Source: Paenibacillus_AR sp051594765 (GTDB taxonomy: Bacteria; Bacillota; Bacilli; Paenibacillales; NBRC-103111). From it: a stretch of DNA of 64,000 bases. The notes under the pieces are model-generated. The model did no database searches, was not told the origin of the DNA, and saw only the letters and a program-made list of their open reading frames with translations. Both the position numbers and the translations under genes were made by a program. Location of the stretch: assembly GCF_051594765.1 (NCBI RefSeq), contig NZ_JBPPGJ010000003.1, positions 310,001 through 374,000 of the forward strand, given 5' to 3'. Each line of letters starts with the position of its first letter. Positions within the stretch are counted from its first letter, which is position 1. Positions 7,718 through 15,300 of the stretch are shown here, piece after piece.

Positions 7718-8263
7718 TCAGTGCTTACAGAGTTTTTCATACACCTCATAAACTGCGAGCACCTGCTCCACAAAGCCTTTCTCGGCACTTTCAATCCATT
7801 TGATAAAAGCCATGTAAAAAATTTCAACCGCAAATCGTGCGGCAAGCTCTGACAGCTCGCGATCAAATTTGACAGACAATGCGTTTGTGACAGACCCCAT
7901 TAGCGCCTGGCTTTTCAGCAGCTCACGCTCCTGCAAATCAGGGTTGCTTTGAATAATTTGATTCCGCGCCAGCACCCTCTCCCGCTCGCCATCAAAAAAA
8001 CTAAAAACCGAGGCAAAGCCATCAACGGCAAGCTTCAGCGGATTTTGCTCGACGTCGATATGGTCCGTGATAAAAGCCGCGACTCGATGCCCCATCTCAT
8101 TTCTCGTGTCAAAAAGCACGTCAGATTTGTCCTTGAATTGCCGGAAAAAGGTTCTCTCCGTCACACCTACAAGGCTTGCAATCTCTTGCACCGTCGTATT
8201 TTCATAGCCTTTTTCCATAAATAATTTCGTGGCCGCCGCCTGCAGTTTCTCTTTACTATTCAT
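7718..8263 (-). CDS. TetR/AcrR family regulator
   Basis: A 181-residue repressor. The DNA-binding domain is typical: KLQAAATKLFMEKGYENTTV, then LVGVTERTFFRQFKDKSDVL. The C-terminal part is helical with an aromatic FDGERERVLAR stretch. It is divergent from an NmrA-like oxidoreductase gene. Two near-identical 13-15 bp palindromes in the shared 148-bp gap flank the rightward promoter and are its likely operators. Redox or electrophile sensing would fit the partner but is inference. Confidence 0.9.
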   Translation of the reverse strand: MNSKEKLQAAATKLFMEKGYENTTVQEIASLVGVTERTFFRQFKDKSDVLFDTRNEMGHRVAAFITDHIDVEQNPLKLAVDGFASVFSFFDGERERVLARNQIIQSNPDLQERELLKSQALMGSVTNALSVKFDRELSELAARFAVEIFYMAFIKWIESAEKGFVEQVLAVYEVYEKLCKH

Positions 8264-8306
8264 TTTACCATTCCTATTTTTATAATTTTTTACATTTTTA
8301 CGAAAA

Positions 8307-8382
8307 GGTCAGTAACTGACATTTTATCTTGACAACAGTATCCAGCAAGCGCATAATGATCTCAAATGTCAGTCACTGACAT
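8307..8382 (+). promoter_or_regulatory. Promoter flanked by two TGTCAGTNACTGACA operators
   Basis: Palindromes GTCAGTAACTGAC (8308-8320) and TGTCAGTCACTGACA (8367-8381) bracket a promoter TTGACA (8329-8334), 17 bp, CATAAT (8352-8357). The right-hand copy lies at about +4 of the expected transcript, ideal for repression by the divergent TetR protein. Confidence 0.8.
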
Positions 8383-8411
8383 AACTTTATCAAAAAGAAG
8401 GAGAGAACACA

Positions 8412-9299
8412 ATGAAAATCACCGTTCTCGGCTCACTCGGCAATATCAATCGTAACTACCTTCCACGCCTCATCGCAGACGGTCACGATGTCACCGTCAT
8501 CACAAGCTCCAAAGATCGGGTCTCCGACATCGAAGCTCTCGGCGCCAAGGCTGCTGTCGGCTCAAATCGTGATGTCGACTTCCTCACCAAGGCTTTCACA
8601 GGCAGCGACGTCGTTTACCTCATGATTTCTGGCATCCATTTTGCCACTGGCACGGATATGTGGCAGACCGCCATCGAGCTTTCTGAAAATTACAAGACCG
8701 CCGTTCTAAACTCAGGCGTGAAAAACGTCATCAACCTCAGCTCAGTGGGCGCTGACAACCCCAACGCCGGCATCCTTTACAGCTATCATTTTGCAGAAGA
8801 CGCGCTCAACTCGCTCGAAGGCGTGAACGTTGTTCATATCCGCCCTGTCGGCTTTTACAGTAATCTTTTTGCCGACATGCAAAGCCTTAAAGCCCAGCGA
8901 ATCCTCTTCAGTCCCATTTCAGCCGACATCCCGCAAGGGTGGGTCAGCCCCGTTGATATCGCGGACGTCGCTTACGCTCTGATTTCTCACACCCCAGCGG
9001 GAAAAAGCACGAAATTCGTAGTAAGCGATTGGGCCACATGCAACGACTGGCTAAATGCTCTTGCTGAAAATGATATCGAAGCCAAGTTCCAAAAAATCCC
9101 CGTCGAAGCTCTCGCTGAAAATATGAAGAAAATCGGCTTCCATGAAAACACCGCCAACGGCTTCGCCCAATTGTACCGCGCGGGTGAAAACGCCGACGAA
9201 TTCTACGCCAGCCTCCGTGCCACCGACTACTACCTCGGCAAAGTCAAGATTGGAGACTTTGCAAAGGTTTTTGCGGATGTATATAAAAAATCAGTTTAA
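8412..9299 (+). CDS. NmrA-like NAD(P)-binding oxidoreductase
   Basis: A 295-residue atypical short-chain dehydrogenase. It has an N-terminal Rossmann strand MKITVLGSLGNINRNYLPRL with a modified glycine motif, followed by GHDVTVITSSKDRV. The segment VINLSSVGADNPNAGILYSY matches NmrA/quinone-reductase-like proteins, and HIRPVGFYSNLF is typical of the family. Such proteins bind NADP(H), as sensors or as quinone or nitro reductases. Ribosome site AAGGAGAG lies 8 bp upstream. Expression is probably controlled by the adjacent TetR. Confidence 0.85.
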   Translation: MKITVLGSLGNINRNYLPRLIADGHDVTVITSSKDRVSDIEALGAKAAVGSNRDVDFLTKAFTGSDVVYLMISGIHFATGTDMWQTAIELSENYKTAVLNSGVKNVINLSSVGADNPNAGILYSYHFAEDALNSLEGVNVVHIRPVGFYSNLFADMQSLKAQRILFSPISADIPQGWVSPVDIADVAYALISHTPAGKSTKFVVSDWATCNDWLNALAENDIEAKFQKIPVEALAENMKKIGFHENTANGFAQLYRAGENADEFYASLRATDYYLGKVKIGDFAKVFADVYKKSV

Positions 9300-9346
9300 A
9301 CCATTTTGGATTACAAACCGTTCTTATTACCTCCACAAAAACTAAC

Positions 9347-9368
9347 AGAGCACCCGAATAGGTGCCCT
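9347..9368. terminator. Short hairpin between convergent genes
   Basis: AGCACC and GGTGCC pair around a small loop. On the minus strand the hairpin is followed by TGTTAGTTTTTG, so it may end either converging transcript. The stem is short. Confidence 0.45.
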
Positions 9369-9379
9369 TCCACGATTCA

Positions 9380-9955
9380 TTAGCTATGCGATTCGATTAA
9401 TATCCTAGCAGCCTGTTCGATGTCAGCCGGCGGGGCATCGGGGCCGACCAACCGCGCGATCATACAGAATCCTTCCATCAAGACGAAGAGCTGTCGCGAC
9501 AGTCCTTCGGGGGATCGCAAATTCGCTTGCCTGCATATGTCTTCCAAACGACGGATGACAGATTGCTTGTGTCGGCTTACTTCCTGATTCACCATATGGT
9601 CGGGGAACGGATACTCCACGGCGACCGCTTGATACAGACAGAAGCTCGATTGCGGCGACTTCGAATGTTGGCCTGCAATCGCTTTAAACAATGCAAGAAT
9701 CTGCTCCCGCGATTCGGCCTTACCTACCGTCTTATCAAACCATTCCCAATACATCTCGCTGGAACGTTCCAGAATGGCAACAATTAAATGATCCTTGGAC
9801 GGAAAGTGTTTGTATAAGGTCATCTTCGTAACACCAGCTTCGGCAGCGATGCGGTCGACACCGATTGCATGGAAGCCGTTAGTGAAAAACAACTGACTCC
9901 CGGTCAACAGCAATTGCTCCCTAGTGGCTGATTTCCGGTCATTCATAACACTCAT
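9380..9955 (-). CDS. TetR/AcrR family regulator
   Basis: A 191-residue repressor. Helix-turn-helix: LLLTGSQLFFTNGFHAIGVD, then AGVTKMTLYKHFPSKDHLI. The C-terminal domain (FCLYQAVAVEYPFPDH; FVLMEGFCMIARLVGPDAPP) resembles regulators of small oxidoreductases. Start is ATG 9955 (MSVMNDRKS), preceded by AGAGGTGAT; upstream frame extension is unlikely because it runs through the promoter. It is divergent from a reductase/MFS operon and shares a symmetric promoter/operator with it. Confidence 0.9.
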   Translation of the reverse strand: MSVMNDRKSATREQLLLTGSQLFFTNGFHAIGVDRIAAEAGVTKMTLYKHFPSKDHLIVAILERSSEMYWEWFDKTVGKAESREQILALFKAIAGQHSKSPQSSFCLYQAVAVEYPFPDHMVNQEVSRHKQSVIRRLEDICRQANLRSPEGLSRQLFVLMEGFCMIARLVGPDAPPADIEQAARILIESHS

Positions 9956-9974
9956 TTTAAAATCACCTCTATAC

Positions 9975-10008
9975 TTGACAGTATACAGATCGGTATGTAT
10001 ACTGTCAA
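9975..10008. promoter_or_regulatory. Near-palindromic two-way promoter with operator
   Basis: On the + strand TTGACA (9975-9980), 17 bp, TATACT (9998-10003). On the minus strand TTGACA (10008-10003), 17 bp, TATACT (9985-9980). Both promoters occupy the same DNA. The core is GTATACA-N8-TGTATAC (9981-10002), the likely TetR operator. Confidence 0.85.
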
Positions 10009-10020
10009 TTAAAACCAGCG

Positions 10021-10042
10021 GTATACAGACTTGTATGTATAC
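10021..10042. promoter_or_regulatory. Second TetR operator copy
   Basis: GTATACA-N8-TGTATAC again, 40 bp from the first copy. It lies about 12 bp downstream of the expected rightward start and just before the GGAGGAG ribosome site of the reductase gene. Confidence 0.8.
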
Positions 10043-10061
10043 TCTAAAAGGAGGAGAAGAA

Positions 10062-10709
10062 ATGAAGATCGGATTCATCGGTTCGGGCAACGTCGGGCAA
10101 TCGTTGGGGCGCGTATTGGTTCAACAGGGGTATGATGTGAAGCTTGGCGCGAGGGACTTGAGTAAGTTGAGGATCTGGCAAGAATCGTTCGGGGCTAATG
10201 AAAGGGCGAGCGTTGGCACCTACCGGGAAGCAGCCGAACATGGCGAGATTATCTTCAACGTTACGCCTGGCGCCGTATCGCTCGAAGCCTTGCAGTCGGT
10301 AGGTCGGGTAGCGCTTGCCGGCAAAATTCTTATCGATGTTGCGCTTCCACTCGTATTCGCGAATGGCGAGCTGGGATTGTCAGTCCCCCACAACGACTCG
10401 CTCGGAGAACAGATCCAACGCGCCTTCCCAGATACGAAAGTCGTCAAAACGCTTAATACCGTAACGTCTGCCCTTATGATCCATCCGTACCAGCTTGCAG
10501 AGGGCCAGCACGATATGTTTATCGGGGGTAATGATGTAGACGCAAAAAAACAGGTCTCAGAGTACCTGCGCAAATGGTTCGGTTGGAAGAACATTCTGGA
10601 TCTAGGCGACATCTCATCTGCACGCGCAACAGAGGGCCTTCTCCTGCTTACCTCCAGAATATATGGCGCCCTCGGTCATGCGAACTTTAATCTGAAAATC
10701 ATTCACTAA
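10062..10709 (+). CDS. NAD(P)-binding F420-reductase-like oxidoreductase
   Basis: A 215-residue Rossmann protein of the NADP/F420 oxidoreductase family. The glycine motif GFIGSGNVGQSLG opens it, followed by KLGARD, whose Arg suggests NADP preference. VVKTLNTVTSALMIHP is the characteristic second motif. ATG 10062 follows GGAGGAGAAGA at a good distance. It is the first gene of a two-gene operon with the MFS exporter, under the divergent TetR and its paired operators. Firmicutes rarely use F420, so an NADP-linked reductase is more likely. Confidence 0.85.
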   Translation: MKIGFIGSGNVGQSLGRVLVQQGYDVKLGARDLSKLRIWQESFGANERASVGTYREAAEHGEIIFNVTPGAVSLEALQSVGRVALAGKILIDVALPLVFANGELGLSVPHNDSLGEQIQRAFPDTKVVKTLNTVTSALMIHPYQLAEGQHDMFIGGNDVDAKKQVSEYLRKWFGWKNILDLGDISSARATEGLLLLTSRIYGALGHANFNLKIIH

Positions 10710-10716
10710 AACAGAC

Positions 10717-12177
10717 ATGACTAACAGGAAGGACTCACCCTCCTCATCGGTCCGCCATCTCGCCGTGCCGATGGCCGCGATCATTGTCGGGATGTTTATC
10801 GTCTATTTGGATCAGACGGTTTTGAATGTGATTTTGCCAAATATAATTACATCACTTCATAGCACATACCCTGCAGCGCAATGGACGATTACCGGATACT
10901 CGCTCGCTATGGCGTCCCTCATACCCATTGCGGGCTGGCTCTCCGACCGGTTCGGCGCCAAGCCGGTCCTGCTCATGGCGATTGCTTGGTTTGGGGCGGC
11001 TTCTGCTCTTTGCGCGCTGTCTTCCACGATGGAACAACTGATCTTGTTCCGCTCCGTTCAGGGCATTAGCGGAGGTCTGGTGACGCCAGTAGGGCTTGCG
11101 ATGATCTATCGTCTGAGCCCCTCAGGGCAGACCGGCAAGGTCATGGCGATGATCAGCATTCCGGTTCTGCTAGCCCCCGCTTTCGGTCCAATTCTAGCCG
11201 GTTACCTTGCCGACCATTTATCCTGGCACTGGGTGTTCCTGATCAACGTTCCGCTCTGTCTCATCGGCCTCCTTCACGGTATTCGCTATCTTCCGCGGAT
11301 TACCAGCGGGCCCACAGCAAGATTGGACCCTTATGGATTATTCCTCGCCCCCGTTGCAGTTGTTGGGCTTTGTTACGGGCTTAGCGCAGGCACCAGTAGT
11401 TGGCATTCCACACAGACAATCGGCAGTTTTTTGACGGGATTCATCAGTCTCATTCTATTGATCGTCGCTGAATTACGGCAACCGGAACCGTTGTTGGAAC
11501 TTCGCGTCTACCGTTCCCGTGGTTTTGCCAAAGGCAGCTTTATACTGGCAGCGGGGCAAATCGCTGTTTTCGGAAGCCTTTATTTGTTGCCGCAATGGCT
11601 GCAGAACGTAAGAGGTAGCGGCGCATTCGAGTCCGGACTGCTCATGCTACCGTATGCGGTATCGTCGGGTATTGTCTTACAATGGTCGGGCAAATGGTTC
11701 GACAGATTCGGAGTTCGGAGATTAGCGATAGCCGGAATGTGCGGCCTGGGGATTGACGGATTTTTGCTGGCTCGCCTCGAACCGAATAGCAGTACGCTTT
11801 GGATCGTTCTGCCGATCGTCTTGCTTGGCGCGAGCTCGGGTCTATGCATGATGCCACTGAGTACACATCTCATGCTAATGGCCCCACGGGAGCTGGTCAG
11901 CCGAGTATCCTCGCTAGCCGGCGCCTCCCAACAGGTCATTGTGTCTTTAACCATCGCCGGGCTGACAACCTTATTGACTGGATATATGGGGTCGCCTGTG
12001 AGTAGACCTCCCCCTCTCGTTCAAGACTGGCTGCCAGCGTTTCGTATAACTTTTGCAACAACTTCAATTACTGCCCTTCTCGGCGCAACGATCGTAATAT
12101 TCATAAAAAACGATTATAGTTTACGAAATAGGAATGGTGATTTGATTTCTAAAGAAAAAAAGAGAAGCCCGGATTAA
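10717..12177 (+). CDS. MFS exporter, DHA2 (14-helix) type
   Basis: A 486-residue drug:proton antiporter. Seen: FIVYLDQTVLNVILPNI in helix 1, the loop motif GWLSDRFGAKPVLL, and the motif-C helix containing PVLLAPAFGPILAGYL. Length and hydrophobic pattern suit 14 helices (EmrB/QacA-like). It starts 7 bp after the reductase stop without a clear ribosome site, suggesting translational coupling. Co-regulation with a reductase under a TetR repressor points to export of a toxic compound. Confidence 0.88.
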   Translation: MTNRKDSPSSSVRHLAVPMAAIIVGMFIVYLDQTVLNVILPNIITSLHSTYPAAQWTITGYSLAMASLIPIAGWLSDRFGAKPVLLMAIAWFGAASALCALSSTMEQLILFRSVQGISGGLVTPVGLAMIYRLSPSGQTGKVMAMISIPVLLAPAFGPILAGYLADHLSWHWVFLINVPLCLIGLLHGIRYLPRITSGPTARLDPYGLFLAPVAVVGLCYGLSAGTSSWHSTQTIGSFLTGFISLILLIVAELRQPEPLLELRVYRSRGFAKGSFILAAGQIAVFGSLYLLPQWLQNVRGSGAFESGLLMLPYAVSSGIVLQWSGKWFDRFGVRRLAIAGMCGLGIDGFLLARLEPNSSTLWIVLPIVLLGASSGLCMMPLSTHLMLMAPRELVSRVSSLAGASQQVIVSLTIAGLTTLLTGYMGSPVSRPPPLVQDWLPAFRITFATTSITALLGATIVIFIKNDYSLRNRNGDLISKEKKRSPD

Positions 12178-12284
12178 TCAAGGACCGGCCGTTCTTCGCA
12201 CAGAAGTCCGCCCTAACCACATGGGATGGGTGGCCGACATTGATCGCTTGCGGGTTATGTGAATACAAAAAGAGAGGACCTTCC

Positions 12285-12375
12285 CGGTACGGTTCTCCGT
12301 ATCACTCTAACGGCGAAAAATAAGCCATTGGATTTCGGTTCTCCTAGCTATCGGTAATGAAAGTTTTAAGGCCAT
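12285..12375 (-). repeat. Two att-like half-copies (D1, D2)
   Basis: D1 (12288-12314) shares TACGGTTCTCCG and TAACGGC with repeat B at matching spacing. D2 (12337-12374) shares GGTTCTCC, TATC, GGTAA and AAGTTTTA-GGCC with B. Both keep the element-side flank but lose the CCCTACTTATGA part of the core. The 260-bp gap holds nothing else except a terminator. Confidence 0.4.
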
Positions 12376-12401
12376 CCTTAATCTCCCGCATCTATGAAGA
12401 A

Positions 12402-12428
12402 AAGACAGGGCGGTCGCCCCTGTCTTTC
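12402..12428. terminator. Bidirectional terminator
   Basis: AAAGACAGGG and CCCTGTCTTT form a strong stem between the converging MFS and ABC permease genes. T-rich sequence follows the stem on the + strand. Confidence 0.7.
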
Positions 12429-12438
12429 TTTACGTTAA

Positions 12439-13227
12439 CTAAATTTTCCCATTATATATTTTAACTGTAATTGGAGCGACAATCAGAACAAGGAGTATGC
12501 CGATAAAGATGGTCATTGATGCGCTTGAAGTGAACTCTCCATGATTGGCTAAATCTTTAAAAGCCGTGACCAAATAAGTAATAGGATTATGTTCAGCTAC
12601 GCTCCGCAAAAAATGGGGCAACGTATCAATAGGCACGAAGGCGTTGGATAGGAACGACATCATCATGGTGACCATTGTCGAAATACTAGAGATCGTTGCT
12701 GCGGATTTGGATACCAGACCAATCAATGCAAACACCCAACTGATGGCGCATGCGCCGAATATGGCCAAAAGCGAAGCGACGATCAACCACCCAAACCCGG
12801 CTTCCGGACGCCATCCAAGAATGTAGCCCGTACCGATCGAGAAAAAAGCCGCCGCGACATATCGTAAAATATCTGATGTCACTAAACCAGCCAGTGGAGC
12901 AATCCGGACAATGGGTAATGATTTAAACCGATCAAAAACGCCAGTATCCAAATCCTCCCGTAACTGCGTGCCCGTTGCCGCTGACGACATGACCAGTGTT
13001 TGAATGAGAATTCCCGGCACGATGATTGGCAAGTATCCTTGTACACCTCCAGCAATCGCACCTCCGAATAGATATGAAAAGACGATCATGAAGAAAATAG
13101 GGATTACGGTTACATCGATCAATTTATCGGGATTATGTTTGATTTTCAGGATATTTCTTTTTGCCATTACAACAATATCATACAGAGCGCTCTTTAAGTT
13201 GTTTTGTTTGCTTATCACAGATTCCAT
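12439..13227 (-). CDS. ABC-2 type exporter permease (DrrB-like)
   Basis: A 262-residue membrane protein with six hydrophobic segments. The ABC-2 signature is visible as MMMSFLSNAFVPIDTLPHFLRSVAEHNPITYLVTAF. It opens with a cytoplasmic stretch and MAKRNILKIKHNPDKL. It lies 15 bp after its ATPase gene and forms a drug or lipid exporter with it. The pair is AT-richer than the rlmH region and appears acquired. Confidence 0.9.
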   Translation of the reverse strand: MESVISKQNNLKSALYDIVVMAKRNILKIKHNPDKLIDVTVIPIFFMIVFSYLFGGAIAGGVQGYLPIIVPGILIQTLVMSSAATGTQLREDLDTGVFDRFKSLPIVRIAPLAGLVTSDILRYVAAAFFSIGTGYILGWRPEAGFGWLIVASLLAIFGACAISWVFALIGLVSKSAATISSISTMVTMMMSFLSNAFVPIDTLPHFLRSVAEHNPITYLVTAFKDLANHGEFTSSASMTIFIGILLVLIVAPITVKIYNGKI

Positions 13228-13242
13228 GTTTATCTCCCCTAA

Positions 13243-14172
13243 TTATTTAGTTAGTTCCAAAAACACCTCATCAAGCGTTGGTTTTCTAACTGAAAACTCT
13301 TTGATTTCTATATCATGCTGAGTTAAATCTACTAGTAATCTGGTCATCACTTTCGTGTCTGCCAGCTTAACGGTCAATTTGGTTCCTTCGGGTGAAATCA
13401 TGGCCTCCTGAGCGATTTCCGCCTTGATTAGTCCTTTGGCTCTTTCGGCATCCCTCATATGCTCCAGAGTAATTTCAAAATGGGTATCGCTTAACAAAGA
13501 CTTCAATTCATTCGGCGTTCCCTGAGAAATGATTCTTCCATGATTAATTATCGCTAGTCGATCTGCTAGTTGATCCGCTTCCTCCAAATACTGAGTTGTC
13601 AGCAAGATCGTTGCCCCGTCGCTTGCCAAGTTGCGGATCACTTCCCACATCTCTCCTCGTGTGCGTGGATCTAAGCCCGTTGTCGGTTCATCAAGAAAAA
13701 TGAGTGGGGGCTTCACGATTAAACTCACCGATAAATCCAATCGTCTACGCATCCCGCCCGAAAATTCACGAATCGGTCGATCCTTTGCCTCGGTTAATGA
13801 AAACTGATTGAGAAGTTCAAGAGCCCTCGCTTTGGATTGACTCGCTGATAAACCATTCAATTGCCCAAAGAGCTTCAAGTTTTCCATCGCGGTCAATTCC
13901 TCATCAACGGTTGCATATTGGCCCGTCAAGCCAATCAAGCTTCGAACCTTTCGAGCGTCTTTGGTGACGTCTTTGCCAAAAATCATGGCTTTGCCTTTTG
14001 ACACTTTAGTAATCGTTGCAAGCATTCGCAAGAAAGTTGTCTTTCCTGCACCATTCGGACCCAGAATACCGAAAATCTCTCCTTTCTTAATATCCAAAGA
14101 AATACCATCGACTGCTCGCTTGTTAGGAAATTCTTTAACGAGCTCTTTAGTTGAAACGGCTAGCTCTGTCAT
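13243..14172 (-). CDS. ABC exporter ATPase (DrrA-like)
   Basis: A 309-residue ATPase. Walker A GPNGAGKTT, Q-loop, signature SGGMRRRLDLS, Walker B LIFLDEPTTGLDPRTRGE, and H-loop TTQYLEEADQLADR match daunorubicin-resistance type ATPases. The usual C-terminal domain ends DEVFLELT. ATG 14172 (MTELAVS) follows AAAGGAG; the upstream ATG 14193 would cover that site. It energises the permease encoded downstream. Expression is likely repressed by the divergent MarR through two operators in the promoter. Confidence 0.92.
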   Translation of the reverse strand: MTELAVSTKELVKEFPNKRAVDGISLDIKKGEIFGILGPNGAGKTTFLRMLATITKVSKGKAMIFGKDVTKDARKVRSLIGLTGQYATVDEELTAMENLKLFGQLNGLSASQSKARALELLNQFSLTEAKDRPIREFSGGMRRRLDLSVSLIVKPPLIFLDEPTTGLDPRTRGEMWEVIRNLASDGATILLTTQYLEEADQLADRLAIINHGRIISQGTPNELKSLLSDTHFEITLEHMRDAERAKGLIKAEIAQEAMISPEGTKLTVKLADTKVMTRLLVDLTQHDIEIKEFSVRKPTLDEVFLELTK

Positions 14173-14197
14173 TCTGTTTTCTCCTTTGCGCATTTAA

Positions 14198-14244
14198 TAA
14201 GGATACCTTACTAATAAAATAAGGTACCCTTACTAAAATGTCAA
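14198..14244 (-). promoter_or_regulatory. Promoter with twin TAAGG-N3-CCTTA operators
   Basis: Operators TAAGGATACCTTA (14198-14210) and TAAGGTACCCTTA (14220-14232) are 22 bp apart, two helical turns. On the minus strand TTGACA (14244-14239), 17 bp, TATTTT (14221-14216) forms the exporter promoter. The right-hand operator overlaps the spacer. Confidence 0.75.
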
Positions 14245-14253
14245 CCACATAAT

Positions 14254-14281
14254 TTGAATTACTTCGGTGACCTGATAAAAT
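14254..14281 (+). promoter_or_regulatory. Promoter of the divergent marR gene
   Basis: TTGAAT (14254-14259), 16 bp, TAAAAT (14276-14281), 35 bp before the GTG start. It lies outside the twin operators, so autoregulation may be weaker than control of the exporter. Confidence 0.55.
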
Positions 14282-14316
14282 AGAGAGGTACGGAGAACAA
14301 ATAAGGGGAAATTATT

Positions 14317-14778
14317 GTGGATGAAAAACAATTAAACGTCGATATAACGACTAACTTCATGAAATATAATGATTTACTTACGGCGTTCTTAAAAGAAAAC
14401 ATACTTAAAGGCAGCAGCGTGTTTACCTCTCTAAATCGAGGGCAAGGGAAAATATTGAGCATCCTTCATCAGACACCAAGTATTTCCCAAAAGGAATTAG
14501 TCAATCAATTGGATATGCGCCCGCAATCTGCTTCTGAAATGATTAAAAAGCTAGAAAAAAAGGGATTCATCGAGCGGTATAAATCTGAAGAGGATCAACG
14601 CGTGATGATGATTACGCTAACTAAAGCCGGCAAAGTCGTTTTAAATCAAGCCGGAGACTTTCAGCCTGTATTTTTAAATGTTCTAACGATGGATGAAAAA
14701 CAACAATTTAATCGAATACTCGAAAAACTTGTAGCCGAAATTGAACCCGAAGTCGCCAAATCTCGAAACAAGCAATAG
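14317..14778 (+). CDS. MarR family regulator
   Basis: A 153-residue winged-helix regulator. QKELVNQLDMRPQSASEMIK is the recognition helix region and ERYKSEEDQRVMMITLTKAG the wing. GTG 14317 follows AAGGGG. It is divergent from the DrrAB-like exporter, whose promoter carries two matched palindromes. Low GC like the exporter, so the three genes probably moved together. Confidence 0.88.
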   Translation: MDEKQLNVDITTNFMKYNDLLTAFLKENILKGSSVFTSLNRGQGKILSILHQTPSISQKELVNQLDMRPQSASEMIKKLEKKGFIERYKSEEDQRVMMITLTKAGKVVLNQAGDFQPVFLNVLTMDEKQQFNRILEKLVAEIEPEVAKSRNKQ

Positions 14779-14857
14779 GGGCGTTATATCTAGATGCCGA
14801 AGGGGCGGGTTACCAGCTTCACGCCTGAATTTCCGGAGAAGGTCGGTTGCAAAAATC

Positions 14858-14902
14858 AAAGGGAGCCGTCCCAAATTCGATGATTTGGGAACGGCTCCCT
14901 TT
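14858..14902. terminator. Long-stem terminator after marR
   Basis: AAAGGGAGCCG and CGGCTCCCTTT, extended by CCCAAAT/ATTTGGG, form a stem of about 19 bp with one slipped base. It lies 80 bp after the marR stop. Confidence 0.7.
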
Positions 14903-14974
14903 ACGGTTTGCCTCACTTTTCGCTTGCTATTCATTTTTTTGGGACATTCCAACGTATTGCAGCGAGCAAATTCG

Positions 14975-15026
14975 CCCTACTTATGATACGGTTCTCCGCG
15001 TTATCTGTAACGGCAAGTTTTAGGGC
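14975..15026 (-). repeat. att-like repeat B (20-bp exact rlmH 3'-end copy)
   Basis: On the minus strand GAACCGTATCATAAGTAGGG (14994-14975) is identical to the rlmH terminus and encodes R-G-E-P-Y-H-K-stop. Just upstream of it, sequence containing CTAAAACTTGCCGTTA replaces rlmH and matches repeat A. This is what one end of an inserted cassette would look like. The surrounding 14779-15300 gap otherwise holds two terminators and no gene I can support. Confidence 0.7.
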
Positions 15027-15184
15027 CAGTTTTGCAGGATGGAGAATTTCCGGTGTAAATCAATTAGTTTTTTTCCGAAGCTCTTCTCCCAAACAGCTCG
15101 ATGCTTCTTCATCAACTCCATAAGATATAAATCATGGACGTTTACTTCTGTAACCCTCCCTTGGAGTTAAATACTATCGCAGAT

Positions 15185-15231
15185 AAAAAAAAGAATGCCG
15201 TGCATTTCCTGCACAACATTACGGCATTCTC
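15185..15231 (-). terminator. Terminator of the dbpA-like gene
   Basis: GAATGCCGT...ACGGCATTC stem, with eight T residues following on the minus strand (15192-15185). Confidence 0.85.
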
Positions 15232-15300
15232 CCCAATCGGTATGTTTACAGCTCGGCCAACGGCGAAGGTTTACTGCGCCAATGGTATGCAGCTAGCATT

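Noticed and set aside
13243..14172. Exporter ATPase as part of an antibiotic biosynthesis cluster
   Set aside because: No biosynthetic genes nearby; MarR control and a lone permease point to resistance or detoxification.
15030..15130. Short leftward frame near repeat B (MELMKKHRAVWEKSFGKKLI)
   Set aside because: About 30 codons, no ribosome site, no confident homology; may be chance or a gene scrap.
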